From Lycium barbarum (Eukaryota > Streptophyta > Magnoliopsida > Solanales > Solanaceae), in the NCBI RefSeq assembly GCF_019175385.1, contig NC_083345.1, positions 111,710,480 to 111,774,479 on the forward strand: a DNA stretch of 64,000 nucleotides, in the 5' to 3' direction. The notes under the pieces were generated by a model. The model was given only the letters and a program-made list of their open reading frames with translations. It did no database searches and was not told the origin of the DNA. The position numbers were made by a program, and so were the translations under genes. This document shows, piece after piece, positions 47,934 through 59,021 of the stretch; position 1 is the first letter of the stretch, and the number at the start of each line of letters is the position of its first letter.

Positions 47934-50466
47934 TGTTACACCTCGGAATTTCGGGTTGTTGTGCGGTAATAGACTAATGCAAGTCAAGGTGTATATGATG
48001 CCCTACAAGTAAGAAGGGATACTTAATGATTCTAATTGAGATTCCAAAGACATTTGAGGAGATAAGGAAGCTCGTTGGAGAAAGTTAAGGTAGCAAATGC
48101 CTTACTTCGTGTACAAATGTACCAGCAGGTATTCCTGGCAATTTACGGGGTTAGAAGCTCAATGAATCAAATCGACATAATCTGAATCGAATCGAAGAAA
48201 CCTGCAGACACCAGACAGTATCGACGGACCGTCAAAACGCCTCGTCAATAGGTTCCTGCAAGCTGAAATTTGCAGACGCAATTCGACGGCAAGTCGGCGG
48301 ACAGTCGACACGTCGACGGGACCATCGACCCGGCCGTCGAACCGCCTTTCTGGAATATTCAGGTCCCAGCTATAAATATTCGGCCTTTGGTCATAATTTT
48401 CAGATTTCATCTCTCTCCAAGTCCTGAAAATTCTAGAATACTCTCCATATCATATTATCACAAATCCAAGAGGAATTGAAGAGTAAGCACCAAGAAATTA
48501 TTAGAATCAAGTGCAAGGATGTTCACTAGGGCTTGTGGAAACCAATAATCTCTTTGGTATTGAAGTAGGGTTTTCTCTCAAGTGGAGTATTTTCATCCAA
48601 AGCCCATTCCTATGTGATCAAAGGTGAGTTTCACATTTAATTCATGTCACTAAGAATATTGAGTAGTTAAAAGGCTTGGATTATGGAAGAAAGTAGAGAA
48701 TGAAGTTCAAATATGAAAATAGTGGAATTCTTGAATGGTAACTTGACTTGAGTCATAGTTCTTGACATACCATGAGTGTAATCTTGTTGTGAATGATGTA
48801 AATGATGTTAAAGGCCTGTTGTATGAGAATGAATATGAAGTGTGTTGCAATTATGCTTATGGGTGACTTTGAAAGGGAATGTTGGGAATTGAATAATGTT
48901 TAACTTGATAAAGTTTATCGATTGTAATATCGTGGGTGTTATTATCGACGTTTGGGAGTTGTTATATTATATGGAGAAAGTTATATAAACAAAGGAGATG
49001 CTGCCCAATTTTCGTTAGCTTTAGCTTAAACTTGAGCATGTTTCCGATTATCTAATCCTATTACGAACTTTCATTAATGTAGGAACGTGAATATTGGAGG
49101 AAAACGTTCAAGTGACAAAGTTAGCGAAACGTAAAGGTATGTAACGTTAATCCTTTTCTTTCATAAAGGCATGACTCTTATATTCTCATTTTCTATATAT
49201 AATTCCATGACCTTCTTATATCCCAAAAGTTGAGAGTTCATGGTTTTAAAGAGTTTCTTATGAGCTAGAGATGAGACATGTTCTATGATAACGATAGTGA
49301 TGATGGTGCTATTTATGGGCTTGATAAACCTATTTTATGATTTGACTTCTTATCTCCCATGACCTTCTTACGTTCTGGAAATTATAAGCCTGTGACTATT
49401 GAGGACTACTTATAAGATAAAGATAAGAGATATGTCATGAGTATGATAATGATGATGAGTCTAAGCCTAGAGATCCTAAAGCTTATGGTATGACATTTTA
49501 CGAAGCTAATGATCCTTGTTCGACTCCTTGATGTTATTCATTATTGCTAGACCCACCTTATGATGCTAATCCTTTCAAGGTGAGGTATGATGATCATGAT
49601 TACTCCATAACGAAATCGGGGGTATCGGGGGTTCTCGACCTTACGTCACCCCGGTATAGTTATAGATTGTCTTTGAACGCTAATGCATGCTTTATGATAA
49701 GTTTACGATAAGTTTATGCTAAGCATATGATGATGAGATTCCACCGTGCCTAGATGGCCAGACATGTCACCGCGAAGGCGGGCTGCATACGATTCCACTG
49801 TGCTTAGATGACCGGATATGTCACCGCAAAGGCGGGCTGCATACGATTCCACCGTGCCTAGATGGCCGGACATGTCACCGCTAATGCGGGTTGCGTACGA
49901 TGGTTACCCGGACGCGGGTTAACGATAGTAGTATGTGTGGTATGTATGATATGTGTTTTCTTTAAAGGTTAAGCAGGTTATATCTTCATCCCATGTTTTC
50001 ATGATTTCTTTATTATACCAATATTATTCATGCCTTACATACTCAGTACAACGTTCGTACTGACGTCCTTTCTTTTGGACGCTGTGTTCATGCCCACAGG
50101 TAGATAGGGAGACAGTGCCGATTCGTAGAAGCTATCAGCAGATTTACAGAAGCACTCCATTATTCCAGAGGTGCCATTTTGAGAGATTATTTTGTATATA
50201 TTTGGGCATGACGGGGTCCTGTCCCGTCTTTATGTCTAGTACTCTAGTAGCGGCTCGTAGATACGTATGTGTGGGTAATAGAGGTTCCATGATGACTACA
50301 TATATTCTTGTATATCATTTTTGTAGTCGTGAGGGCTTATGTATATAGACATGTGTTGCTTTAGAAATTATATATGTTCAGGGTGAGTATGATGATTAGC
50401 CTAATGAGAGGTGCTCGATGGTCAGCTCCGGGTGCCCGTCATGGCCCCGTAGCTGGGTCGTGACAG
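47934..50466 (+). repeat. 3' LTR of the gypsy element (2.5 kb)
   Basis: Starts TGTTACACCTCGGAATTTCG and ends GGGTCGTGACA. It includes a GC-rich set of GTCGAC/CGACGG palindromes (48215-48345), a TATAAATA at 48371-48378, and three tandem 54-bp units (49737-49898). Confidence 0.88.
49737..49898. repeat. Three tandem 54-bp units in the gypsy LTR
   Basis: Units start at 49737, 49791 and 49845, each beginning GATTCCAC(C/T)GTGC(C/T)TAGAT and ending GGGCTGCATAC or GGGTTGCGTAC. They have no unique spacers, so this is not a CRISPR-like array. Confidence 0.92.
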
Positions 50467-50748
50467 TGCTGCTGATATAGAACCAACTTGAGGCCTCTCA
50501 ACAACATTTATTCTTAAAACAGGCCTAGAACCATCAGCAGCAACATCAAGCATGTACAATACCACCTGTCTATCATTCGTTATGAAATAAGGATGGGTTT
50601 TTCCCCTAGTGGGCAAAGCATTAATCATATAACTAATACTCAAGTTGCTAGGCTCACAATTTAACTCCCCGCTTTCCATTACGCTCGTGACCAAGTCATT
50701 ATACATACCATTGCGACGCACGGCAATCAGCACTGTCACCTTGCTCAC
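50467..50748 (-). pseudogene. mudrA: mudrA N-terminal part, cut off by the gypsy insertion
   Basis: The minus strand encodes SKVTVLIAVRRNGMYNDLV, then SYMINALPTRGKTHPYFI and VVLYMLDVAADGSRPVLRIN, the N-terminal region of plant MuDR transposases, in the same strand and order as the fragment at 44997-46674. Homology ends at the LTR boundary (50466/50467). No clear start codon: GTG codes the apparent first residue and the open frame continues a few codons upstream. Confidence 0.75.
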
Positions 50749-51420
50749 ATAATTCCAATTCCAACATTTTGGGGTCTCCTCTCATTCACCCATGTAATCA
50801 CCACCTACTATAATATATTCTACAATCGACGCCATAATAAAATATATAATAGACTATGACTTTAGTCTATGCCTGGTCGATGACTCGTTGATGACTGTGG
50901 TCTATTACTGACCGGAGAGCTATACCAGATGCAGAATCAAAAAGAGCAGGGATAAAGCTCTTATCAATTGCGAATTGAGGTATTTGAATGGAGAAGTGAT
51001 GGAATGTCGGAATGAGGCCGGAATTTTCGACAGAAAAGTGAGCTTTTACAACAATGAGGAAAGCTCTTTCTCAACTATTTCTACCAGATTTTACTTATAT
51101 ACAATGGCTAAACTATGGAAGCTTGCCGTCGTTGGGGACCGATTATCCAATGAAAAATCAAAAAATTTGCCGGAAAAATGGCCGGAAAAAGGCAGAAAAT
51201 GGGAGCTTTTGGAGGGAAATATTTTGTTTTTATTTCTATTTTGGAGCTAATAAAAATCTTGGGGCTGAGGGGCCAAAGTGTAGTTTTCAAAACTTTGGGG
51301 CTGGGGTTTGACACAATAATTCCCTGACGTGCTGACGTCATAAATGGTGTCTAAAGCACCAATTTCTGAACACTTATTGCCTTTTGCCTAAATAAATTTC
51401 CAAAATGGCCTTTTGGCCAA
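50749..51420. other. 5' flank of the mudrA gene, possible outer end of the element
   Basis: On the minus strand this is a pyrimidine-rich leader-like region with TATATAAG at about 51091. The plus-strand ORFs at 50975-51311 are not recognisable and are probably shadows. The outer TIR of the MULE may lie around 51240-51420 (GGGGCTGAGGGGCCAAAGTG), but I could not pair it with another end. Confidence 0.35.
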
Positions 51421-52327
51421 GTGCCCTTGGTTACTCTCATCCATGATGCATATACTGTTAATTTATATGCGCAATCTTATTTCATATTTTATCCATCGTA
51501 AAATATAATAAATAGATCCTCATATAACTTATGGAGATATTATTAGCAATGTCAAGTGTAATAAAACTAACCAAACGACATAATAAAACTATATGTTGAC
51601 TTACAACCTACCAAACACCATATTACTTGTACAGAGTTTTACGTTGAGAGTTGCTAATGCGTTAAACCAAATATCAGCTATATATCTAGGGAGAAGGTAT
51701 AATTATACTGCTACTTCCCTTGACATATTGCTACCATGCCAGCTTAGCAAGTTATAATTAAGTGGCATGCAAGTCATCAGTACTCAGTAGTTATGTCCAA
51801 TGACAAAATTAATTAGTTGACTTTTGGAATACTAAATATAGCTCTGTGCCATAATAAAGCTCGTCATTTTATTACTACACTCCTGTTCAAGTTAGTTGTT
51901 TTATTAATATTTTTATTTATTGATCAGTATTTTAACGTAAGTGTAGCCAGAAACGGAAAAAAGCGTTATCAGGAAGAAGCGAATATGTCTTTTAATTTGA
52001 CCTAATGTTTTTTCTGAAAAGCCAAGCGAATTTAATCAAAACAATTTTTAAATTGTATGTAAATTCGATATATTGTTGCAGTTAAGATGTCACTAAAATA
52101 GATTCAACGTTCAAATTTGTTTGTTTTTCCCTCTCTTACGTAGCCTGATCGCACATGTAGATATTTGGTGTTTGCAAAGGTGCTTTAGTGGATAGAAAGC
52201 TTGAGAAATGACGTGTTAATTTGAAGTCCAAGTTCGTCTGAGAAAATAAAGGTCCAAATTCCAATTAAGTAAATTTTATTTGGGTGGAGCTTTCTCTTAT
52301 TTTTTTGGTTTAAAAGGATAATACACA
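51421..52327. other. Intergenic DNA without recognisable genes
   Basis: AT-rich; no conserved motif, RNA gene or element end recognised. Confidence 0.45.
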
Positions 52328-52513
52328 CAGTGGCGGATCTAGGATTTTTACTAAGGGGGTTTAAAAATATAGAGAAGTAAGCACAAGGAAAAAGTTAAGG
52401 AGGTTCAACATCTACTATATATACATAAAAAATATTTTAAACCTTATATATATAGTGTAATTTTGGGCGAAGGGGGTTCGGAACCCCCTTGGCCCTTACT
52501 AGCTCTACCCCTG
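52328..52513. mobile_element. hAT-type MITE with perfect 8-bp TSD
   Basis: Begins CAGTGGCGGATCTAGG and ends TAGCTCTACCCCTG, giving CAG...CTG termini. The perfect 8-bp TSD is AATACACA (52320-52327, 52514-52521). Internal GGGGTTTAAAA and GGGTTCGGAACCCCC are typical of this common family; weaker relatives occur near 57555-57730 and 59160-59350. Confidence 0.85.
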
Positions 52514-52521
52514 AATACACA

Positions 52522-52894
52522 CACACGAGTCAATATTAGAAGAAGAGAAAAAGATACAAGAAGAACATGGAATTTATATATATATATTGAAATTTAGGAA
52601 ATGTGTTCGTAGCATCCACATTGCCCGTGGAGGCAAAATATTTTACAGCTACCATAGAAACAATGGAAAATAATGGAAACATATTTTACAGCCACCTTAG
52701 CACAATGGAAAATGATTTACAAAATGCTCCTAACATTATTGAAAATGATTCAAATTTGCCTTCCTTTCATTTATTGGACCGCAATTGCCTTTATCGTTAA
52801 AATTCAGGTTAAAAATACCCCTCCTTCAACTTATTGGATCCCAATTGCCCTTTAGAGTTAAGGATGCTAGCTCTTCTTACAACAAAATTATGAA
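52522..52894. other. Short intergenic stretch with imperfect duplications
   Basis: Phrases such as ATATTTTACAGC(T/C)ACC and ACTTATTGGA(T/C)C each occur twice (52640-52700, 52772-52845). ORFs here are short and unrecognised. Confidence 0.4.
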
Positions 52895-52899
52895 ATGGC

Positions 52900-55426
52900 T
52901 GTCACACCCCTTTTTTTTTTCTTAAATAAAATAAAATTTGATTTGTTTTTATTTAAAATGGGTTTTTCCAATTAAAGTGACATTTTGAGAAGGGATTATT
53001 TATTTATTACAGAGTCGCCACTTGGAATTGAGTTTTGGTGTTTCAAGTCACCTTATTGAATCCCTAATCAAAAGGAAAGTTGACTCTTTATTTATTGGTC
53101 TGCGAAACAAAAGATCGGGTAAGGAATTCTGTTGACCGGGGAGAAGGTATTAGGCATTCCCCAAGTCCCGTGGTTCTAGCACGGTCGCTTTATCAACTTA
53201 TATCTGGCTAAAATTAATTCTTGGATAAAATGTGTTTATTAGTTATGCCTGTGATTCGCTTAAATATTGTTGAACTTTTATTAATCTTAACTAAGACGCG
53301 TAGTTGCGACCTCAGCCTCGACATACATCGGGCAAGACGCGTAAACGCGACCTTAACTTGTGTATCGCACCTAGAATTTTGAGCCTATTCTCCTTTGCTT
53401 AAAACATGATGATTATTTGGTCCCTTTTCCATTCTTTTACAATGGGTTTTGAAGCCAATTCGCCACTTATCTCACTCCCTTACCAATGTTGTTACCACTC
53501 TTTTCTTTTCGAGTTTGCAATGGGTCTTGAATAAATTCATATCCCATCTCGCTCAAACTCATCATAATTAATTTAATTAGGCCTTAATATGGATGTTGGC
53601 AACATTATCAGACCAAATATTGTTCTATCGCAAATTAAACTTAAGTACCAATTGGTTCAAACCCTCCACGCATGGCTAATGACGATTACAGATAAAAGTA
53701 TGTAATGATGCATCAACGTATACATACAAATCATCCAAGAGAAATCCAATGACCCAAAGCTGAGTAGCAGCTGTTTTTTTTTTTTTGTTTTTTTTTGTTT
53801 CTTAACTACATGACTTTAATGGATAGCCTAGATAAACTACGAAACAAAGCAGCAATCGTTATACTAGTTAATTCTTCACCTAAATCTCAATCTTTATCTG
53901 CATTCATCTTCTGTACTAATTCTTCTTTATTTATTTTTAACAAAAAAAACGTTACCGTCCTTAAATCATTTCATAGTTAGCAAATGTGGGGTCAACTAAA
54001 CCAATACAAGTATCTCTTATGTTTTTTAAAACAAAAAAAACAAAAAAAAAAAACCAATTAAAGTAACTATTCGGTCCACTAGCGAATACAAAACAAATTT
54101 AGTCCCAAATCCTATTATACCTTCTTTTGCCATTAATGACACATTTTAAAATAAAAACTTCATCATCACACCCCACAGTAATAAACGAAAAAACAATTAA
54201 CGTATCAACCCAACAAATACCTCATAATTTCAATATACAAAAAAAATGCCAAACACTTTACATAAATTATATGAAGCAATTGAGAGATTTTAGAGTTAGC
54301 AGTGTAAAGGTGGATTTCAACACTCAGTTGCAAACCAACATGCATATTCACGTACAAAGAAATAACTTCATATGTATATATTTAATAAAGGAGTTGTTGA
54401 ACAAATGAGAATAAGATTGAAATTGAACCTCAAATGTCTCTGCAAATCAAAACAGCGATCTTAGATGACTAAACGAAGCTCAACCGGAAAACCTTTGAAC
54501 TCGGCGGATACCTCAAACGAAAACCTCGTACTCGAATAAAACCTTTTCGAAACACCTACATTGCTCTAAGTATTTTTCCTCTCTATATTTTTTGTTGCTC
54601 ACTGTTTTGCTCTATTTTTTCTGTTTTCTCTGGTTTTTTTCTTCTCTACTGCTTCTGATGTGTTTTTCTCTACTGCTCCTGATGTTCTTCTTTACTATTG
54701 CTTCTGATCTGTGTTTTTCTCTACTATTGCTTCTGATCTGTGTCTTTCTCTACTATTGCTTCTGATCTGTGTCCCCCGTATATGTGTTACTGGGTATATA
54801 TTTATATGGATGTGTGTGTGTGCTGTGTCGTGGGAGTGTGTGTGTGTTTGTTGCATAAAAAAAGGGATTGGAGGATAAGGAGGGAGAGACGTGAGTTTAA
54901 GGGGTTGGTTTTGGGTGAGCGACGTGAGGGTGAGGGTAGTTGGTTATAGGGTTTGTTTTGGGTTGAGAATTATCAGACGTCTGGTGTAGGGATTTTAGGA
55001 TTAGTGGTAAAGTTATGTTAGGTTAGTATCTTTTAGTTATTTGGTCCTCTTTTTTTTTGGTTTATTAAAGTTAAATAATATAAAAATATAAGGATAAGAA
55101 AATTAGCTAATTATTTCTAAACCAATGAAATATAGCAAAAATTAAATAGCTAGTTCATAGTAAAAGAATACTAAAATCACTAGTTTATTTATTAAACCCA
55201 ATTTAGAAGAAAACTTATTTTTTTGCAAATTTCTTTTCTCTTAAAAATAAAATGAAAACAAGATTTATTCTAAAATGTGACTCTATTTTTAAAGTTTTCA
55301 ATTTTTAAAATAAAACTAACTAAAATTGACATAAAAATCAAAATATCTAATCTAGACCTAAAAGAAATATTTAAAAGCTAAACAGGGTGTAAAAACTTAT
55401 GTTCGGTCAAAAATTAGGTGTTTACA
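52900..55426 (-). mobile_element. Solo LTR of a Tat/Ogre-type gypsy element (2.5 kb), reverse orientation
   Basis: On the plus strand it runs from TGTCACACCCC to GGTGTTTACA, with a perfect TSD ATGGC (52895-52899, 55427-55431). Read on the minus strand it starts TGTAAACACCTAATTTTTGA and ends GGGGTGTGACA, the same terminal pattern as the 39493 LTR. It shares GAGTCGCCACTTGG and GGTATTAGGCATTCCCCAAG with that LTR in complementary form. No coding region. Pyrimidine-rich repeats (TACTGCTTCTGAT-type, 54640-54775) lie inside. Confidence 0.85.
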
Positions 55427-55431
55427 ATGGC

Positions 55432-56315
55432 ATATGTGGGGCTTTAATCAAATAGGTGATAATAATTTACATTTTCGAACTTCCTAACTGATGCATCAAT
55501 GGCCTGAAATAATGTAAAATGGTAGAAATTTTGAAGGATATTCTCAAAACCTTGTTATTTAGATCCTAAAAAGAAAACTCTGCAAAACAGTGTTTTGAGG
55601 AATTAATGTGGAACCAAAGTATATAAACGATTTTTTTTCACATATTGTTTTAAGTACTTAGATGGATATTTTTTAATCAATCCATCAACCCAGGCTATCA
55701 CCTACAAAAAGAATGCGACTCACGTTCGAAGTGATGTTGATGATGATAACTTTTTAAATGACATTATTTCTTAAATAATATATTCCCTTTATCTCAGTGA
55801 ACTTGAGTCATATAACATATTAAGTATAGTTGGTATGTATAATTCGGAGTTTGTCTCCGTATATTCACAGTAGGATCTTGATTAAATTGGATTTATAATT
55901 GAGTTTTATTATATTAGGTGTTGAGCATGTTTAAATAAATGCTTATGAGTTGATATGATAGATTATTAATTGGATATGAACATATGTATAGCAACGAATT
56001 TTCTGAGAGGTTAATGGGCTAAGTTACCTTTCTATAGGTGAAATTTTGCTGAAATTTTCACTAATTGATTAGGCTCGCAGGGAGTAAAGTTCCAGTGTCG
56101 CTCAATGCATCGATTTTATAGCGCTGCATATAATTATATAGGGGTTGTATATGTTACGCACATCACATCTTTAAAGCATGAACGAGATATTAGGTATTTA
56201 AGGAGGCAAGCCTGACACTCTAGCGACTTATTTCAAAATTGCAAGAGCTTAAATATAAAGCAGACAATACCACAAATGACATGCATATCCAAGTTTTTTA
56301 AGAGAAATGTAGGAA
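55432..56315. other. Intergenic DNA without recognisable genes
   Basis: AT-rich; no gene, RNA or complete element recognised. Confidence 0.45.
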
Positions 56316-56490
56316 ATTACATCGAAGCTTATGGTAGGGTGACAAGTATCTCTCCATGCCTAGCCATAAGGCGTCACATTCGAGCCTTAGGAAATGAAAT
56401 CGCCTTTTTGATAGGGAGCGTTTACTCAACCCTGAAAGTGAGACTCTCGTGTACGATCTGGACATAAAAAACGTTTTATTTAAAAAAAAA
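56316..56490 (+). mobile_element. tRNA-derived SINE, same family as 24189-24389
   Basis: A-box-like TGGTAGGGTGACAAG, B-box-like GTCACATTCGAGCC, the shared block GAAATCGCCTTTTTGATAGG (AATCGCCTTTGTTAGG in the other copy), and a poly-A tail at about 56478-56490. The small ORF across it is not a gene. Boundaries are approximate. Confidence 0.7.
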
Positions 56491-56764
56491 AAAAATCAAA
56501 CCAAAACCCAAGCTATACTTACTCGTGGTATTGGAGGGTTTGGCATTACCCCTACTTGTCTACATAATAACCCAAAAAAATACACAAGGATCGGAGAATA
56601 TAAGCCTTAGACTCGAGAGCACGATATACAATTTTCTTGTACTTGTGGCCTGCACCAGAAGTCTTCAACTACTGATTATACTAATGAATGCATGGACAAC
56701 AAACATATAAACCAAAAATTCAGTTACCAGCAAGATATTAAATGCATAGATGAAGTCTTTATTA

Positions 56765-57371
56765 ATTAAAGGGAATAGGTGCAAATATACCCCTTAACTT
56801 TGCGATTTAGAGCACATATATCCCCGTTATACAAGTAGTGTAAACATATCCCTACCGTTACAAAATGATGCAGATATACCTTTTTTGGTGACGATTTTTT
56901 TTAAAAAATTATTTAGTTTATTTTTTAATTAAAAAAATTACCATGTGGCTTTAAAAAAAAAAAGTCTACCCATTTTTTTAGTAGATATATTTTTTAAAGC
57001 CAAAATAATAAATTTTTTTTCTAGTAGGTCGGGTCTGGTTCGTTAAAAAAATGGGTAGACTTATTTTTTCTTAAAGCCACGGAGATATTTTTTAAAACGA
57101 ATCAGGCCCAACCCACCAGAAAACATTTACCATGTAGAGTTAGAAAAATATGTCTACTCAAAAAAAAAAGTAGACTTTTTTTAAAAGCCACATGCTTTTT
57201 AATTAAAAAATAAGCTAAATGATTTTTTTTTAAAAATCCCGTTAACAAAAAGAATACATTTACGTAAGAGTAGGGGTATATTTGCACCATATTGTAACGA
57301 TAAAGATATATATACATAATTTTTTTAATAGAAAATATATTTGCTCTAAATCACAAAGTTGGGGTAGTCAA
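56765..57371. mobile_element. Foldback-like inverted-repeat element
   Basis: AACTTTGCGATTTAGAGCAC on the left pairs with the complement of GCTCTAAATCACAAAGTT on the right. GGTGCAAATATACCCC and GGGGTATATTTGCACC form a second nested pair. AAGCCACATG and CATGTGGCTT, with AGTCTACCCATTTTT blocks, are further inverted inside. No coding sequence. Confidence 0.7.
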
Positions 57372-57768
57372 TAGAATTGACTTCTTCTGACGCGCAAACA
57401 ATGAATGCATATAATAAAGATGACTTATTAAGGTCAAAATTTCCCTACATGACTATGCAAGCAGCAAATTGAGAAATATGACTCTAGTTCCCAATTCCCT
57501 GTTGCTTTTGCATTTTTGACCAGTAACACCAAAATAAAACATAAAGAGCCTTAGAGGAAGGGGCGGAAATAGAGACTAAAGTATGGGTTCGGCTAACCCA
57601 ATAATCTTGGTCCAAACACCATATGTTTTAAATTTTTCATTCAATATGTATAAATTATTAGTTTATAATTCAATAACTCAACGAACTAAAATTTTTAACC
57701 TATAAGCTTCAAATTCTAACTTCGTCTCTGCTTAAAAGGAAACAAAAAAAATATTTTTACTTATTATT

Positions 57769-58373
57769 GAGTCAATTCCTCAAATGGTCACTCAACTTAA
57801 ACAAATTACCCAATAAAGTCAGTTATCTTTTTTTATTCCTCATATGGTCATTGAGGTTTATACATTTATCCTACAAAGTAATTAGGGCTAAAAGTCACTT
57901 TAAAAATAAAAGAAAAAGATCCAAAATAGTCCCTTAAGTTTGAATTTTCAATTAGAAATAGTCCTCACATAAAATACTAACAATCTTTCAATTATACAAA
58001 ATAGTACAATTTTAGTTCAACTTTAACAGTGGTATAAAAAGTAATGAAACACCCAAAAAATTGTGACTGGTAACTTTAGAAATAAAAAAAAAACAATTTA
58101 TCACTCCTAAAAAAAAGAATATGAAATAGCCTGTACGTACTCTATTAGCTTGGAAACTTAGGAGTTCAACAATAAATAATGTTTTCTATTTATTCATTTT
58201 ATGATGAGTAATCTTTATTTTGATAAGATAATTTAAATTAGTTGTTAGTTTATTCTACTGTAGAAATTATTGCCAGGGAATTCATAATGTATAAGGAAGA
58301 CAGTGAATTCCTTAAAAGAAAAATCCTAATAGGCAAAAACTCATATATAAAGATTAATCATAAAGATTTTTCG

Positions 58374-58441
<68 letters not shown>

Positions 58442-59021
58442 TTCGACATCACATAAATTGAGGAGATTCTATATCATCATTGTGTACTAAACTTTTTAAA
58501 GTTTTCATATTATTTTTTTCAATTTTGTAATATTATTTGGCTGAAATTATTTCCCCCCTTCGACCACGCTTAAAAAAAAAAAATCTCTCCCAATTTCGAA
58601 CAATAGTTGTTCCTCCCCTTTATCTCATTTAAAATATTTAGTTCCTATTTTACCCTCTACGTTAACACTCTTCATTTATTTTTACTTTTAAGTATTATGA
58701 TTTATTTCTTTTTATTAATGTATATTATATTGTAAAATTACCTATAGGATGAACACAATCTAATTTATGAAGTAAGAAAGTGAAAAATAGTTGGAGGACT
58801 ATTGTTGTTCTGTGTTAAAAAATAAGGTATATTTTAACTTAAAGTTCGAACTTAAGGGATTACTTTGACCCTTTTTCTTTTATTTTTAAAGTGACTTCTG
58901 ACCCTTGTTACTCTTTAAGGCAAATCTATAAACTTGAATGACCATCTTAGAAACAGAAAAAAAGATAAATAACTTTATTAGATAATTTCTTAAGTTGAGC
59001 GATCACATGAGGAATTGACTC
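57769..59021. mobile_element. Inverted-repeat element, probably MULE type
   Basis: GAGTCAATTCCTCAAATGGT on the left pairs with the right end, whose complement reads GAGTCAATTCCTCATGTGAT; the arms run about 180 bp (57769-57950, 58840-59021). The flanks CTTATTATT and TTTATTATT (with a one-base offset) could be a 9-bp TSD with one mismatch. Inside lies a (TA)n tract at 58376-58439. No transposase seen. Confidence 0.68.
58376..58439. repeat. (TA)n microsatellite
   Basis: About 64 bp of uninterrupted alternating A and T; it produces the YIYIYI reading frame at 58242-58490, which is not a gene. Confidence 0.95.

Larger units (their letters stand above)
46690..50466 (+). mobile_element. 5'-truncated Tekay-like chromovirus gypsy element inside mudrA
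   Basis: The internal 3' part is decayed, but EVEEMTWEAEENMKSKYP at about 47625-47680 is the conserved C-terminal signature of chromovirus polyproteins. A polypurine tract AAAGGGGGGAAGAG (47920-47933) precedes the LTR. No 5' LTR is present; the left boundary near 46690 is approximate. The right end splits the transposase reading frame, so the insertion postdates the MULE gene. Confidence 0.8.

Noticed and set aside
49737..49898. CRISPR-like array
   Set aside because: Directly adjoining 54-bp tandem units inside a plant LTR.
50975..51341. Three overlapping ORFs upstream of mudrA
   Set aside because: No known domain, overlapping on both strands, in the leader of the transposase gene.
58242..58490. 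Candidate gene with YIYIYI tract
   Set aside because: Produced by a (TA)n microsatellite.
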